Shown here in pieces: positions 25,710 through 33,837 of a DNA stretch of 64,000 nucleotides. Every line of letters starts with the position of its first letter. Positions within the stretch are counted from its first letter, which is position 1. A program made the translations under genes and the position numbers. Location: positions 186,001 through 250,000 of the forward strand of contig NZ_VSKS01000001.1 of assembly GCF_008312835.1 (NCBI RefSeq), in the 5' to 3' direction. The DNA is from Streptomyces marokkonensis (GTDB lineage Bacteria; Actinomycetota; Actinomycetes; Streptomycetales; Streptomycetaceae). The notes under the pieces were generated by a model. The model was not told where the DNA came from and ran no database searches. It saw only the letters and a list, made by a program, of their open reading frames with translations.

Positions 25710-26933
25710 ATGACCTACCACGTCGACTCCGAGGCCGGTCGGCTGCGCCGCGTCATCCTGCACCGGCCCGATCTCGAGCTCAAAAGGCTCACCCCCAGCA
25801 ACAAGGACGCCCTGCTCTTCGACGACGTGCTCTGGGTGCGCCGGGCGCGCGCCGAGCACGACGGATTCGCCGACGTCCTGCGCGACCGCGGCGTCACCGT
25901 CCACCTCTTCGGTGACCTGCTCTCCGAGACGCTCGCGCTCCCGGCGGCCCGCGCGCTCGTCCTGGACCGCGTCTTCGACGAGAAGGAGTACGGCCCGCTG
26001 GCCACGGACCACCTCCGCGCCGCGTTCGAGACGCTCCCGGCGCCCGAACTGGCCGAGGTGCTGGTCGGCGGGATGACCAAGCGGGAGTTCCTGGACGCCC
26101 ACCCGGAGCCGACCTCCGTGCGCTTCCACGTGATGGAGCTCGACGACTTCCTGCTCCGCCCGCTGCCCAACCACCTCTTCACCCGCGACACCTCCGCCTG
26201 GATCTACGACGGCGTCTCCATCAACGCGATGCGCTGGCCCGCCCGGCAGCGCGAGACCGTGCACTTCGAGGTGATCTACCGGCACCACCCGCTGTTCCGC
26301 GGGGAGTCCTTCCACCTCTGGTCCGAGGGGCAGGCCGACTACCCGTCCACCATCGAGGGCGGGGACGTGCTGGTCATCGGCAACGGCGCGGTGCTCATCG
26401 GGATGAGCGAGCGCACCACCCCGCAGGCCGTGGAGATGCTCGCGCACAAACTTTTCGCGGCCGGCTCGGCCCGTACGATCGTGGCCCTCGACATGCCGAA
26501 GAGACGCGCCCTGATGCACCTCGACACCGTGATGACCATGGTCGACGGCGACACCTTCACCCAGTACGCGGGTCTCGGCATGCTCCGCTCGTACACCATC
26601 GAGCCCGGCGCGGACGACAAGGAGCTCAAGGTCACCGACCATCCGCCGGAGCACATGCACCGCGCGATCGCCGCCGCGCTCGGGCTCAGCGAGATCCGGG
26701 TGCTGACCGCGACCCAGGACGTCCACGCGGCCGAGCGCGAGCAGTGGGACGACGGCTGCAACGTGCTGGCCGTCGAACCGGGCGTCGTCGTCGCCTACGA
26801 ACGCAACTCCACCACCAACACGCATCTGCGCAAGCAGGGCATCGAGGTGATAGAGATCCCCGGCAGCGAACTGGGCCGGGGCAGGGGCGGGCCGCGCTGC
26901 ATGAGCTGTCCCGTAGAGCGAGACGCCGTATAG
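25710..26933 (+). CDS. arcA: Arginine deiminase
   Basis: A 407-residue guanidino-group-modifying enzyme that hydrolyses L-arginine to citrulline and ammonia. Active-site residues are visible: D160 in FTRD, E216 and D219 in IEGGDV, H270 and D272 in LMHLDT, and the nucleophile C397 in PRCMSCP near the end. The N-terminal [14 protein letters not shown] is standard. ATG 25710 follows GGATGGAGG; an upstream in-frame start lacks support. The ornithine carbamoyltransferase gene follows 59 bases later, giving the first two steps of the arginine deiminase pathway. No carbamate kinase gene is visible nearby. Confidence 0.95.
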   Translation: MTYHVDSEAGRLRRVILHRPDLELKRLTPSNKDALLFDDVLWVRRARAEHDGFADVLRDRGVTVHLFGDLLSETLALPAARALVLDRVFDEKEYGPLATDHLRAAFETLPAPELAEVLVGGMTKREFLDAHPEPTSVRFHVMELDDFLLRPLPNHLFTRDTSAWIYDGVSINAMRWPARQRETVHFEVIYRHHPLFRGESFHLWSEGQADYPSTIEGGDVLVIGNGAVLIGMSERTTPQAVEMLAHKLFAAGSARTIVALDMPKRRALMHLDTVMTMVDGDTFTQYAGLGMLRSYTIEPGADDKELKVTDHPPEHMHRAIAAALGLSEIRVLTATQDVHAAEREQWDDGCNVLAVEPGVVVAYERNSTTNTHLRKQGIEVIEIPGSELGRGRGGPRCMSCPVERDAV

Positions 26934-26960
26934 AAATACAAATCCTCGTATACACTTCCA
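26925..26960 (+). promoter_or_regulatory. AT-rich arcA-arcB junction with GTATA/TATAC repeats
   Basis: The arcA stop lies in GTATAG, followed by AAATACAAATCCTC and GTATACAC. This is the most AT-rich stretch for kilobases and contains the self-complementary GTATAC plus half-sites facing each other. It could be an internal promoter or an ArgR-like operator for the ornithine carbamoyltransferase gene; assignment is inference. Confidence 0.35.
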
Positions 26961-26992
26961 AGGGTTCGTGTCCCTCGTCCCTGGAGCGTCCC

Positions 26993-28000
26993 ATGGCGAC
27001 TGTCCCGACCGCCCTCGCCGGCCGCCACTTCCTCAAGGAGGTGGACTTCACGGCGGAGGAGTTCCTCGGCCTGCTGGAGCTGGCCGCCGAGCTGAAGGCC
27101 GCCAAGCGGGCCGGGACCGAGCGCCGGTACCTGCGGGGCAGGAACATCGCGCTGATCTTCGAGAAGACCTCGACGCGCACGCGCTGCGCGTTCGAGGTCG
27201 CGGCCGCCGACCAGGGCGCCTCGACGACCTACCTCGATCCGTCGGGCTCGCAGATGGGCCACAAGGAGTCCGTGAGGGACACGGCCAGGGTGCTGGGCCG
27301 GATGTACGACGGCATCGAGTACCGCGGGGACAGCCAGGCCAAGGTGGAGGAGCTGGCGCGGTACGCCGGCGTTCCCGTCTACAACGGCCTCACCGACGAC
27401 TGGCACCCCACCCAGATGCTCGCCGACGTCCTCACCATGACCGAGCGCAGCACCAAGCCGCTCACGGAGATCGCCTTCGCCTACCTCGGTGACGCCCGCT
27501 TCAACATGGGCAACTCCTACCTCGTCACCGCGGCCCTGCTGGGCATGGACGTGCGCATCGTCGCCCCGAAGACCTACTGGCCCGCCCAGGAGGTCGTCGA
27601 CCGGGCCCGCGGGCTCGCCGCGTCCAGCGGGGCCCGCGTCACGCTCACCGAGGAGATCGCCGAGGGCGTCGCGGGCGCCGACTTCGTCGCCACGGACGTC
27701 TGGGTGTCCATGGGCGAGCCCAAGGAGGTCTGGGGCGAGCGGATCACCGCCCTCGCGCCGTACGCGGTGACCATGGACGTCCTGCGCGCCACCGGCAACC
27801 CGGACGTCGGGTTCCTGCACTGCCTGCCCGCCTTCCACGACCTCGGCACCGAGGTGGGCCGCGAGGTGTACGAGGCGCACGGCCTGGAGTCGCTGGAGGT
27901 GACCGACGAGGTGTTCGAGTCTGCGCACTCTCTGGTCTTCGACGAGGCGGAGAACCGCATGCACACGATCAAGGCGGTCCTGGTCGCCACCCTGGCCTGA
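26993..28000 (+). CDS. arcB: Ornithine carbamoyltransferase (arginine deiminase pathway)
   Basis: A 335-residue ornithine carbamoyltransferase. Carbamoyl-phosphate motif STRTR is at 60-64, HPTQ at 138-141, the ornithine-side loop VSMGE around 238-242 and the catalytic HCLP at 276-279, so every key residue is present. Placement after arcA indicates the catabolic direction (citrulline to ornithine plus carbamoyl phosphate), although sequence alone cannot exclude the anabolic ArgF role. ATG 26993 has CTGGAG upstream. The gene converges on a HATPase-type regulator 20 bases beyond its stop. Confidence 0.92.
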   Translation: MATVPTALAGRHFLKEVDFTAEEFLGLLELAAELKAAKRAGTERRYLRGRNIALIFEKTSTRTRCAFEVAAADQGASTTYLDPSGSQMGHKESVRDTARVLGRMYDGIEYRGDSQAKVEELARYAGVPVYNGLTDDWHPTQMLADVLTMTERSTKPLTEIAFAYLGDARFNMGNSYLVTAALLGMDVRIVAPKTYWPAQEVVDRARGLAASSGARVTLTEEIAEGVAGADFVATDVWVSMGEPKEVWGERITALAPYAVTMDVLRATGNPDVGFLHCLPAFHDLGTEVGREVYEAHGLESLEVTDEVFESAHSLVFDEAENRMHTIKAVLVATLA

Positions 28001-28020
28001 AGCGGGTCGCCCCGGCCCCC

Positions 28021-28464
28021 TCAGAGCGGGCGCCGCTGACCCGGCAGCCGGAACCAGACCGCCTTGCCGGACTCGGTGGGGCGGTGGCCGCAGGACGAGC
28101 TCAGGGTGCGGATCAGCAGCAGTCCGCGCCCGTGCTCCTGCCAGGGGTCCGGCGCGCCGGACACCGGGCGGGTGAGGTCGCCGGGCGGCGCCGGGTCGGC
28201 GTCGTGCACCTCGACCTGGAAGCCGGTCGGCAGAAGCCGCACCACCAGCTCTATCGGGGCGCTCCCCGAGGTGTGCTCCACGGCGTTGGCCACCAGCTCC
28301 GCCGTCAGCAGCTCCGCCGTGTCGCTGTCGGCGGAGTGCTCCCGCTCGGCCAGCGCCGTGCGGACCAGCGCACGCGCCACGGGCACTGCCGCGGTGGTGT
28401 GCGGCAGCGCGACGCGCCAGGAGGTGGAAGCGGCGGGGGGTTCGTGCACAGCGGGTCCGTTCAT
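28021..28464 (-). CDS. HATPase_c-type ATP-binding regulator (anti-sigma-like)
   Basis: A 147-residue GHKL ATPase of the RsbW-like family that is highly multiplied in Streptomyces. The N-box is ELLTAELVANAVEHT (Asn at the Mg-binding position), the G1 box lies in VEVHDADP, and the G2 box is HGRGLLLIRTLSS. Such proteins act as serine-kinase anti-sigma factors or partners of STAS anti-anti-sigma proteins; no partner gene is adjacent. ATG 28464 was chosen for the AGGAG about 11 bases upstream. A 311-base gap to the next plus gene contains a possible -10 (GATAAC, 28716-28721) for that gene and nothing else I can name. Confidence 0.85.
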   Translation of the reverse strand: MNGPAVHEPPAASTSWRVALPHTTAAVPVARALVRTALAEREHSADSDTAELLTAELVANAVEHTSGSAPIELVVRLLPTGFQVEVHDADPAPPGDLTRPVSGAPDPWQEHGRGLLLIRTLSSSCGHRPTESGKAVWFRLPGQRRPL

Positions 28465-28775
28465 GGAGCGGGTGCTCCTGCGTTCAACCGACAATGGTAC
28501 GGCGCACCCGGTGCCGCCCTTCGAGGGGGCGGGCCCCGGAGCCTGTCCGGGCGCCGTCCGGGGCGTCCGGCCCCGGCAACGGGCGGCCTACCCACGCCGG
28601 TGCCGCGCCTCGCACGCCCGGTCCCACCGTTACCGGCATGTCGACGAGCCGTGACGGATGTGACGGCCCCCTCGAACGGCGTATCGCGCACCCATGACGA
28701 CAGTCACCAAAGAGTGATAACTTCATGGTGCAGAGCTCAGTGAGCAGCGCAGCGCCGCCCGAGGAGGCCGCCCTC

Positions 28776-29603
28776 ATGAGTCCCTTCACCGGCTCCGCCG
28801 CCCGCACCGCCCGCTGGGAGCATCTCCGCGTCGACCTGGCCGACGGCGTCGCCACGGTCACCCTCGCCCGCCCCGACAAGCTCAACGCGCTCACCTTCGG
28901 CGCCTACGCCGACCTGCGCGACCTGCTCGCCGAGCTGTCCCGGGAGCGGGCCGTACGGGCCCTGGTACTGGCCGGCGAGGGGCGCGGCTTCTGCTCCGGC
29001 GGCGATGTCGACGAGATCATCGGCGCGACCCTGTCGATGGACACCGCCCAGCTGCTGGACTTCAACCGGATGACCGGCCAGGTGGTGCGCGCCGTACGGG
29101 AGTGCCCCTTCCCGGTGATCGCCGCGGTGCACGGAGTCGCGGCGGGCGCCGGCGCCGTCCTCGCCCTGGCCGCCGACTTCCGGGTGGCCGATCCCAGCGC
29201 CCGCTTCGCCTTCCTCTTCACCCGGGTCGGCCTGTCGGGCGGCGACATGGGCGCCGCGTACCTGCTGCCGAGGGTCGTCGGCCTGGGCCACGCCACGCGG
29301 CTGCTGATGCTGGGCGATCCGGTGCGCGCACCGGAGGCCGAGCGGATCGGCCTGATCAGCGAGCTCACCGACGAGGGCCACGCCGACGAGGCGGCCCGGG
29401 CCCTGGCACGCCGGCTCGCCGGCGGTCCCGCCCTGGCCCACGCCCAGACCAAGGCCCTCCTCACGTCCGAACTGGACATGCCCCTGGCGGCGGCGGTGGA
29501 ACTGGACGCGTCGACCCAGGCACTCCTGATGAACGGCGAGGACTACGCGGAGTTCCACGCGGCCTTCATGGAGAAGCGCTCCCCGAAGTGGCGGGGGAGG
29601 TAG
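28776..29603 (+). CDS. Enoyl-CoA hydratase/isomerase family protein
   Basis: A 275-residue crotonase-fold protein. The substrate-binding and oxyanion segments are visible: RPDKLNALTFGAYADL, then LAGEGRGFCSGGDVDEI (first oxyanion NH) and AAVHGVAAGAGAVLALAADFRVA (second), and a conserved RVGLSGGDMGAAYLLPRVVG stretch. One catalytic-type acidic residue (D in GGDMGAA) is retained, as in many aryl- and acyl-CoA hydratases. ATG 28776 has a strong GAGGAGG. It lies three bases before the monooxygenase/reductase gene, so it most likely serves ring-derived CoA-ester breakdown in the same pathway. Confidence 0.9.
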   Translation: MSPFTGSAARTARWEHLRVDLADGVATVTLARPDKLNALTFGAYADLRDLLAELSRERAVRALVLAGEGRGFCSGGDVDEIIGATLSMDTAQLLDFNRMTGQVVRAVRECPFPVIAAVHGVAAGAGAVLALAADFRVADPSARFAFLFTRVGLSGGDMGAAYLLPRVVGLGHATRLLMLGDPVRAPEAERIGLISELTDEGHADEAARALARRLAGGPALAHAQTKALLTSELDMPLAAAVELDASTQALLMNGEDYAEFHAAFMEKRSPKWRGR

Positions 29604-29606
29604 CGG

Positions 29607-31985
29607 ATGCTCCCGGTCAAGGGGACCACACCCGCCCCGGGGGCGCCGGGCACCGCATCCGCGCGGGCGCGACGAGCCGCGGACGGCCCGCAGCCGCCCG
29701 GCGAGCACACCCGCCCCCTCCGCGTGGCGGTCATCGGCGGAGGCCCCGGCGGGCTCTACACCGCCGCGCTGCTCAAACGCCTCGTCCCCGGCCGGCAGGT
29801 CACCCTCTGGGAGCGCAACGCCCCGGACGACACCTTCGGCTTCGGCGTCGTCCTCTCGGACGAGACCCTGGGCGGGATCGAACACGCCGACCCGCGGGTC
29901 TACGCGGCCCTCGAGCGGGACTTCGTCCGCTGGGACGACATCGACATCGTGCACCGGGGCACCCGCCACACCTCCGGAGGGCACCGCTTCGCCGCCCTCG
30001 GCCGCCACCGCCTCCTGGAGATCCTGCACGAGCGCTGCCGCTCCCTCGGCGTCGAGCTCCGCTTCCGGGCGGAGGTCCCCGACCCGGCCCGGCTGGCGGA
30101 GACGTACGACCTGGTGGTGGCCGCCGACGGGGTGCACAGCACCACGCGTGAGGCCTTCGCGGACGTGTTCCGGCCCCGGATCACCGCACACCGCTGCCGC
30201 TACATCTGGCTCGCCGCGGACTTCGCCTTCGACGCCTTCCGTTTCGAGATCGCCGAGACCGGGCACGGCGTGATGCAGCTGCACGGCTACCCCTACGCGG
30301 CCGGCGCCTCCACCGTGATCGTCGAGATGCGCGAAGAGGTGTGGCGCGCCGCCGGATTCGACGAGACGGACGCGACGGAGTCCGTCGAGCGCTGCGCCAA
30401 GGTCTTCGCCGACGCGCTCGGCGGGCGCCCCCTGAGGTCCAACAACTCCGCGTGGACCACCTTCCGCACGGTCGTCAACGAACGCTGGTCGCACGGGAAC
30501 ATCGTGCTCCTCGGCGACGCCGCCCACACCGCCCACTTCTCCATCGGCTCCGGCACCAAGCTCGCCGTGGAGGACGCGCTGGCGCTCGCCGCCTGCCTGC
30601 GCGAACAACCCACCCTCGACAGCGCGCTGACCGCGTACGAGGAGGAACGCCGTCCCGTCGTCGCCTCCACCCAGCGCGCGGCCCGGGCCAGCCTGGAGTG
30701 GTTCGAGAACCTCCCGCTGTATCTCGGGCAGCCGCCGCGCCAGTTCGCCTTCAACCTGCTCACCCGCAGCCGCCGCGTCACCCACGGCAACCTGCGGCTG
30801 CGCGACGCCCGGTTCACCGAGGCGGTGGAGCGCGGGTTCGGCTGCCCGCCCGGCACGCCCCCGATGTTCACGCCGTTCCGGCTGCGCGGCCTGACCCTGC
30901 GCAACCGGGTCGTCGTCTCGCCCATGGACATGTACTCGGCGGCCGACGGCGTCCCCGGCGACTTCCACCTCGTCCACCTGGGCGCCCGCGCGCTGGGCGG
31001 CGCGGGACTGGTGATGACCGAGATGGTGTGCGTCAGCCCGGAGGGCCGCATCACCCCCGGCTGTGCGGGTCTCTGGACCGGCCGGCAGGCCGAGGCGTGG
31101 CGGCGGATCACCGACTTCGTGCACGACCGCGCGCCCGGCACGGCGATCGGCGTGCAGCTCGGCCACAGCGGGCGCAAGGGCTCGACCAAGCTGATGTGGG
31201 AGGGATTGGACGAGCCGCTCGACGAGGGCAACTGGCCCCTCGTCGCCGCCTCGCCCCTGCCGTACAAGCCGGGCAGTCAGGTCCCCCGGGAACTGTCCCG
31301 CGCCCAGCTCACCGACCTGAGGGAGCAGTTCACGGCCGCCGCCGTGCGGGCCGCGCGAGCCGGTTTCGACCTGCTGGAACTGCACTGCGCCCACGGCTAC
31401 CTGCTCTCCGGTTTCCTCTCCCCGCTCACCAACCACCGCACCGACGCCTATGGCGGCTCACCTCAGAAACGGCTCCGCTTCCCGCTGGAGGTCTTCGACG
31501 CGGTGCGCGCGGTCTGGCCCGGTGACCGGCCGATGACCGTCCGTGTCTCCGCCACCGACTGGGCGGAGGGCGGCCTCACGGCCGAGGACGCGGTCGACGT
31601 CGCCCGTGCCTTCGCCGCGCACGGCGCGGACGCGATCGACGTGTCGACCGGTCAGGTGGTGGCCGACGAGAAACCCGAGTTCGGCCGCTCGTACCAGACC
31701 CCGTTCGCCGACCGGGTGCGCAACCGGGCCGGCGTCCCGGTGATCGCGGTCGGCGCGATCTCCTCGTGGGACGACGTCAACTCCCTGATCCTGGCGGGGC
31801 GTGCGGACCTGTGCGCCCTGGCCCGGCCCCATCTCTACGACCCGCACTGGACGCTGCACGCGGCGGCCGAGCAGGGCTACGAGGGTCCGGGCGTCGTCTG
31901 GCCGGCGCCGTATCGTGCGGGCAGCCGCCCTCCGCGGACCGGACGCACCGACGCGCCCAAGCCCCGGCTCACGCTGGGCGACTGA
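29607..31985 (+). CDS. Bifunctional aryl-CoA flavin monooxygenase/old-yellow-enzyme reductase
   Basis: A 792-residue fusion. After a 35-residue leader, a class-A flavoprotein hydroxylase starts with the FAD motif RVAVIGGGPGGLYTAALLK (about 39-57) and continues to LLGDAAHTAHFSIGSG (GD motif) near 300-315. From about residue 420 an old-yellow-enzyme TIM barrel follows (TPFRLRGLTLRNRVVVSPMDMYSA; HSGRKGS; HCAHGYLLSGFLSPLTNHRTDAYGGS), ending near 785. This exact architecture is known for 2-aminobenzoyl-CoA monooxygenase/reductase and for proteins annotated as salicylyl-CoA 5-hydroxylase/oxidoreductase. The ligase, RidA and acyl-CoA dehydrogenase genes nearby favour anthraniloyl-CoA dearomatisation. 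Strong GGGGAGG ribosome-binding site. Confidence 0.9.
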   Translation: MLPVKGTTPAPGAPGTASARARRAADGPQPPGEHTRPLRVAVIGGGPGGLYTAALLKRLVPGRQVTLWERNAPDDTFGFGVVLSDETLGGIEHADPRVYAALERDFVRWDDIDIVHRGTRHTSGGHRFAALGRHRLLEILHERCRSLGVELRFRAEVPDPARLAETYDLVVAADGVHSTTREAFADVFRPRITAHRCRYIWLAADFAFDAFRFEIAETGHGVMQLHGYPYAAGASTVIVEMREEVWRAAGFDETDATESVERCAKVFADALGGRPLRSNNSAWTTFRTVVNERWSHGNIVLLGDAAHTAHFSIGSGTKLAVEDALALAACLREQPTLDSALTAYEEERRPVVASTQRAARASLEWFENLPLYLGQPPRQFAFNLLTRSRRVTHGNLRLRDARFTEAVERGFGCPPGTPPMFTPFRLRGLTLRNRVVVSPMDMYSAADGVPGDFHLVHLGARALGGAGLVMTEMVCVSPEGRITPGCAGLWTGRQAEAWRRITDFVHDRAPGTAIGVQLGHSGRKGSTKLMWEGLDEPLDEGNWPLVAASPLPYKPGSQVPRELSRAQLTDLREQFTAAAVRAARAGFDLLELHCAHGYLLSGFLSPLTNHRTDAYGGSPQKRLRFPLEVFDAVRAVWPGDRPMTVRVSATDWAEGGLTAEDAVDVARAFAAHGADAIDVSTGQVVADEKPEFGRSYQTPFADRVRNRAGVPVIAVGAISSWDDVNSLILAGRADLCALARPHLYDPHWTLHAAAEQGYEGPGVVWPAPYRAGSRPPRTGRTDAPKPRLTLGD

Positions 31986-31991
31986 CACCGC

Positions 31992-32876
31992 TCAGGAGGC
32001 GTAGCCCCACGCCTCGCACATCGCGCGCAGCCGTTCGGGGACCTCCTCCTGCCGGGGCAGCGGACGTCCCGGCTGCACCGTGCCGCTGCGGATGTTCTCC
32101 CGCCAGTCGCCGAGGCCCCTGACCAGTTCGCCGCCGCTCTTCCCGCCGTAGTGGAGCATGGCCGGCTCGTAGTCGACGCCGAGGAAGCCGCACAGGCGGC
32201 GCATCTCCCGCTCGGGGTCGGCGGTGATGTCCTCGTAGCGCACGGTGCAGCCGTCCGGGCCGGTGGTGCGTGCCTCCTCCACCGCGTTCAGGTAGCGCAG
32301 TACGTCGGTGACGGCCTTGTCGTAGGGCCGCTTCGCGGGGTCGCTCTCGTGCCAGGAGCGGGCGACGGACTCCGGGTGGCGCAGCAGGAAGACGAAGCGG
32401 GCGTCGGGCCAGCAGTCCCGCAGGCGCCGGTACATGTAGGCGTTGGCGGGTGTCTTCTCGACGATGAACTCCTTGCCCGCCTTGACCAGTTCGCGGTGCA
32501 TGACGCGGTCCCACAGCAGGTGCTCCAGGTCGCCGCGGTCCAGGCCGAGGGCCTTCATGGCACGCTCCGAGAACCAGTTGGCGCAGGTGACGTCGATCGC
32601 GCCGAGGTGCAGTTCGTGCGGGGCGTGCAGTCGGGAGTGGGCGCCCAGCATCATGCGCAGCAGTGTGGAGCCGGAGCGGATGGACGAGATGACGAAGACC
32701 GGTTGCCGCAGCAACCGGTCGGCCGCCCGTTCTCCCGCCGACGGGCACCGGTAGGGGGCCGCCGGGCGCTCGGCGGGATTCAGGGCCGGCTTCGGGGACG
32801 GTTTGTGCGGAGCCCGCCGCACCTGGAGGGCGGTGGTGGCGGCGAGGGCCCGGTTCGCGCTGCGCAGGAGACTCAT
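31992..32876 (-). CDS. PAPS-dependent sulfotransferase
   Basis: A 294-residue sulfotransferase-family protein. The 5'-phosphosulfate-binding loop is SSIRSGSTLLRMML (about 64-77), and the 3'-phosphate motif is FVFLLRHPESVARSWHESDP. The C-terminal WRENIRSGTV helix is typical. No signal peptide is evident. ATG 32876 (MSLLRS) was preferred to an upstream GTG; neither has a strong ribosome-binding site. It converges within six bases on the monooxygenase/reductase gene and lies 87 bases downstream of the PaaX-like gene on the same strand, so it may be read from the ligase-paaX transcript. The acceptor is unknown. Confidence 0.85.
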   Translation of the reverse strand: MSLLRSANRALAATTALQVRRAPHKPSPKPALNPAERPAAPYRCPSAGERAADRLLRQPVFVISSIRSGSTLLRMMLGAHSRLHAPHELHLGAIDVTCANWFSERAMKALGLDRGDLEHLLWDRVMHRELVKAGKEFIVEKTPANAYMYRRLRDCWPDARFVFLLRHPESVARSWHESDPAKRPYDKAVTDVLRYLNAVEEARTTGPDGCTVRYEDITADPEREMRRLCGFLGVDYEPAMLHYGGKSGGELVRGLGDWRENIRSGTVQPGRPLPRQEEVPERLRAMCEAWGYAS

Positions 32877-32963
32877 GCGGCGCCACACTAGGTGCCGAAC
32901 CTAAGAAGAGGGTCAGAAGCCGCTGAGGGCTCCCTTGGCGGGGGCACGTGTGACGCGGAACAC

Positions 32964-33803
32964 CTACGGGGCCGGCTCGGGCCGCCCCGACTCCAGCGCC
33001 GCGTAGACGGCCCCCGCGTCGCGGAGTCGCTGGTGCAGCGCCCGGAAGACGGCCGCCGAGCGGGTACCGGGCCAGTCACCGGGGAGCAGGGCCGCGGGCA
33101 GACCCGGGTCCGTGTAGGGGAGGTGGCGCCAGGAGTCCAGGGCGAGGAGGTAGTCGCGGTAGGCCTCCTCGGGCGGGGTGTCGGTGCGCTGCTCCCAGGC
33201 GTGCAGCACGCGCGCGTGCCGGTCCAGGAACGCCTCGTGCCGCCCCGCGATCCCGGCCAGGTCCCACCAGCGGGCGACCGCGTCCGCGGTGGGCGCGAAG
33301 CCGAGGTGCTCCCCGCGGAAGAGGTCGACGTACCCGTCGAGGCGCAGGCGTTCCAGGGTGTGCCGGGTCTCGTCGTACAGCCGGGCGGGGGCGATCCACA
33401 CACCCGGCGCCGCCGTGCCGAAGCCGAGGCCGGACAGCCGGGAGCGCAGCACGTGCCGCTTCTGCCGCTCGGACTCCGGCACGGAGAACACCGCGAGCAC
33501 CCAGCCCTCGTCCCGCGGCGGGGCGGTGGCGTAGATGCGGCGGTCGCCGTCGTCCAGCAACTGGCGTGCGTCCGGGGACAGTTCGTACCCGGCGGCGCCG
33601 CGTGCGGTGCGCGCCGGGACGAGCAGCCCGCGCCGTTTGAGCCGGGACACCGAGGAGCGCACGGAGGGGGCGTCCACGCCGACCGCGGCCAGCAGCCGGA
33701 TCAGCTCGGCGACGGGCACCGGGCCCGGCGCGAAGCGGCCGTACGCGCCGTAGAGCGTGACGATGAGAGACCGTGGAGCATGCTGGTCGGACACGTTGAT
33801 CAT
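32964..33803 (-). CDS. PaaX-family transcriptional repressor
   Basis: A 279-residue PaaX-type regulator. An N-terminal winged helix is visible (RSLIVTLYGAYGRFAPGPVPVAELIRLLAAVGVDAPSVRSSVSRLKRRGLLV), then the central ferredoxin-like effector domain (DEGWVLAVFSVPESERQKRHVLRSRLSGLGFGTAAPGVWIAP) and a helical C-terminus with HEAFLDRHARVL. Family members repress aryl-CoA catabolic operons and are released by an aryl-CoA intermediate. It lies 34 bases after the aryl-CoA ligase gene, so it likely controls this whole cluster, probably through the inverted repeat in the ligase/dehydrogenase divergent gap. Confidence 0.9.
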   Translation of the reverse strand: MINVSDQHAPRSLIVTLYGAYGRFAPGPVPVAELIRLLAAVGVDAPSVRSSVSRLKRRGLLVPARTARGAAGYELSPDARQLLDDGDRRIYATAPPRDEGWVLAVFSVPESERQKRHVLRSRLSGLGFGTAAPGVWIAPARLYDETRHTLERLRLDGYVDLFRGEHLGFAPTADAVARWWDLAGIAGRHEAFLDRHARVLHAWEQRTDTPPEEAYRDYLLALDSWRHLPYTDPGLPAALLPGDWPGTRSAAVFRALHQRLRDAGAVYAALESGRPEPAP

Positions 33804-33837
33804 CTTAGGTCGTACGGACGGACGTCGTTCCCCGGCA

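Noticed and set aside
28737-31436. An 899-residue minus-strand open frame opposite the crotonase and monooxygenase/reductase genes
   Set aside because: Low-complexity Gly/Val/Arg composition with no motif; the plus strand has full catalytic motifs for both genes.
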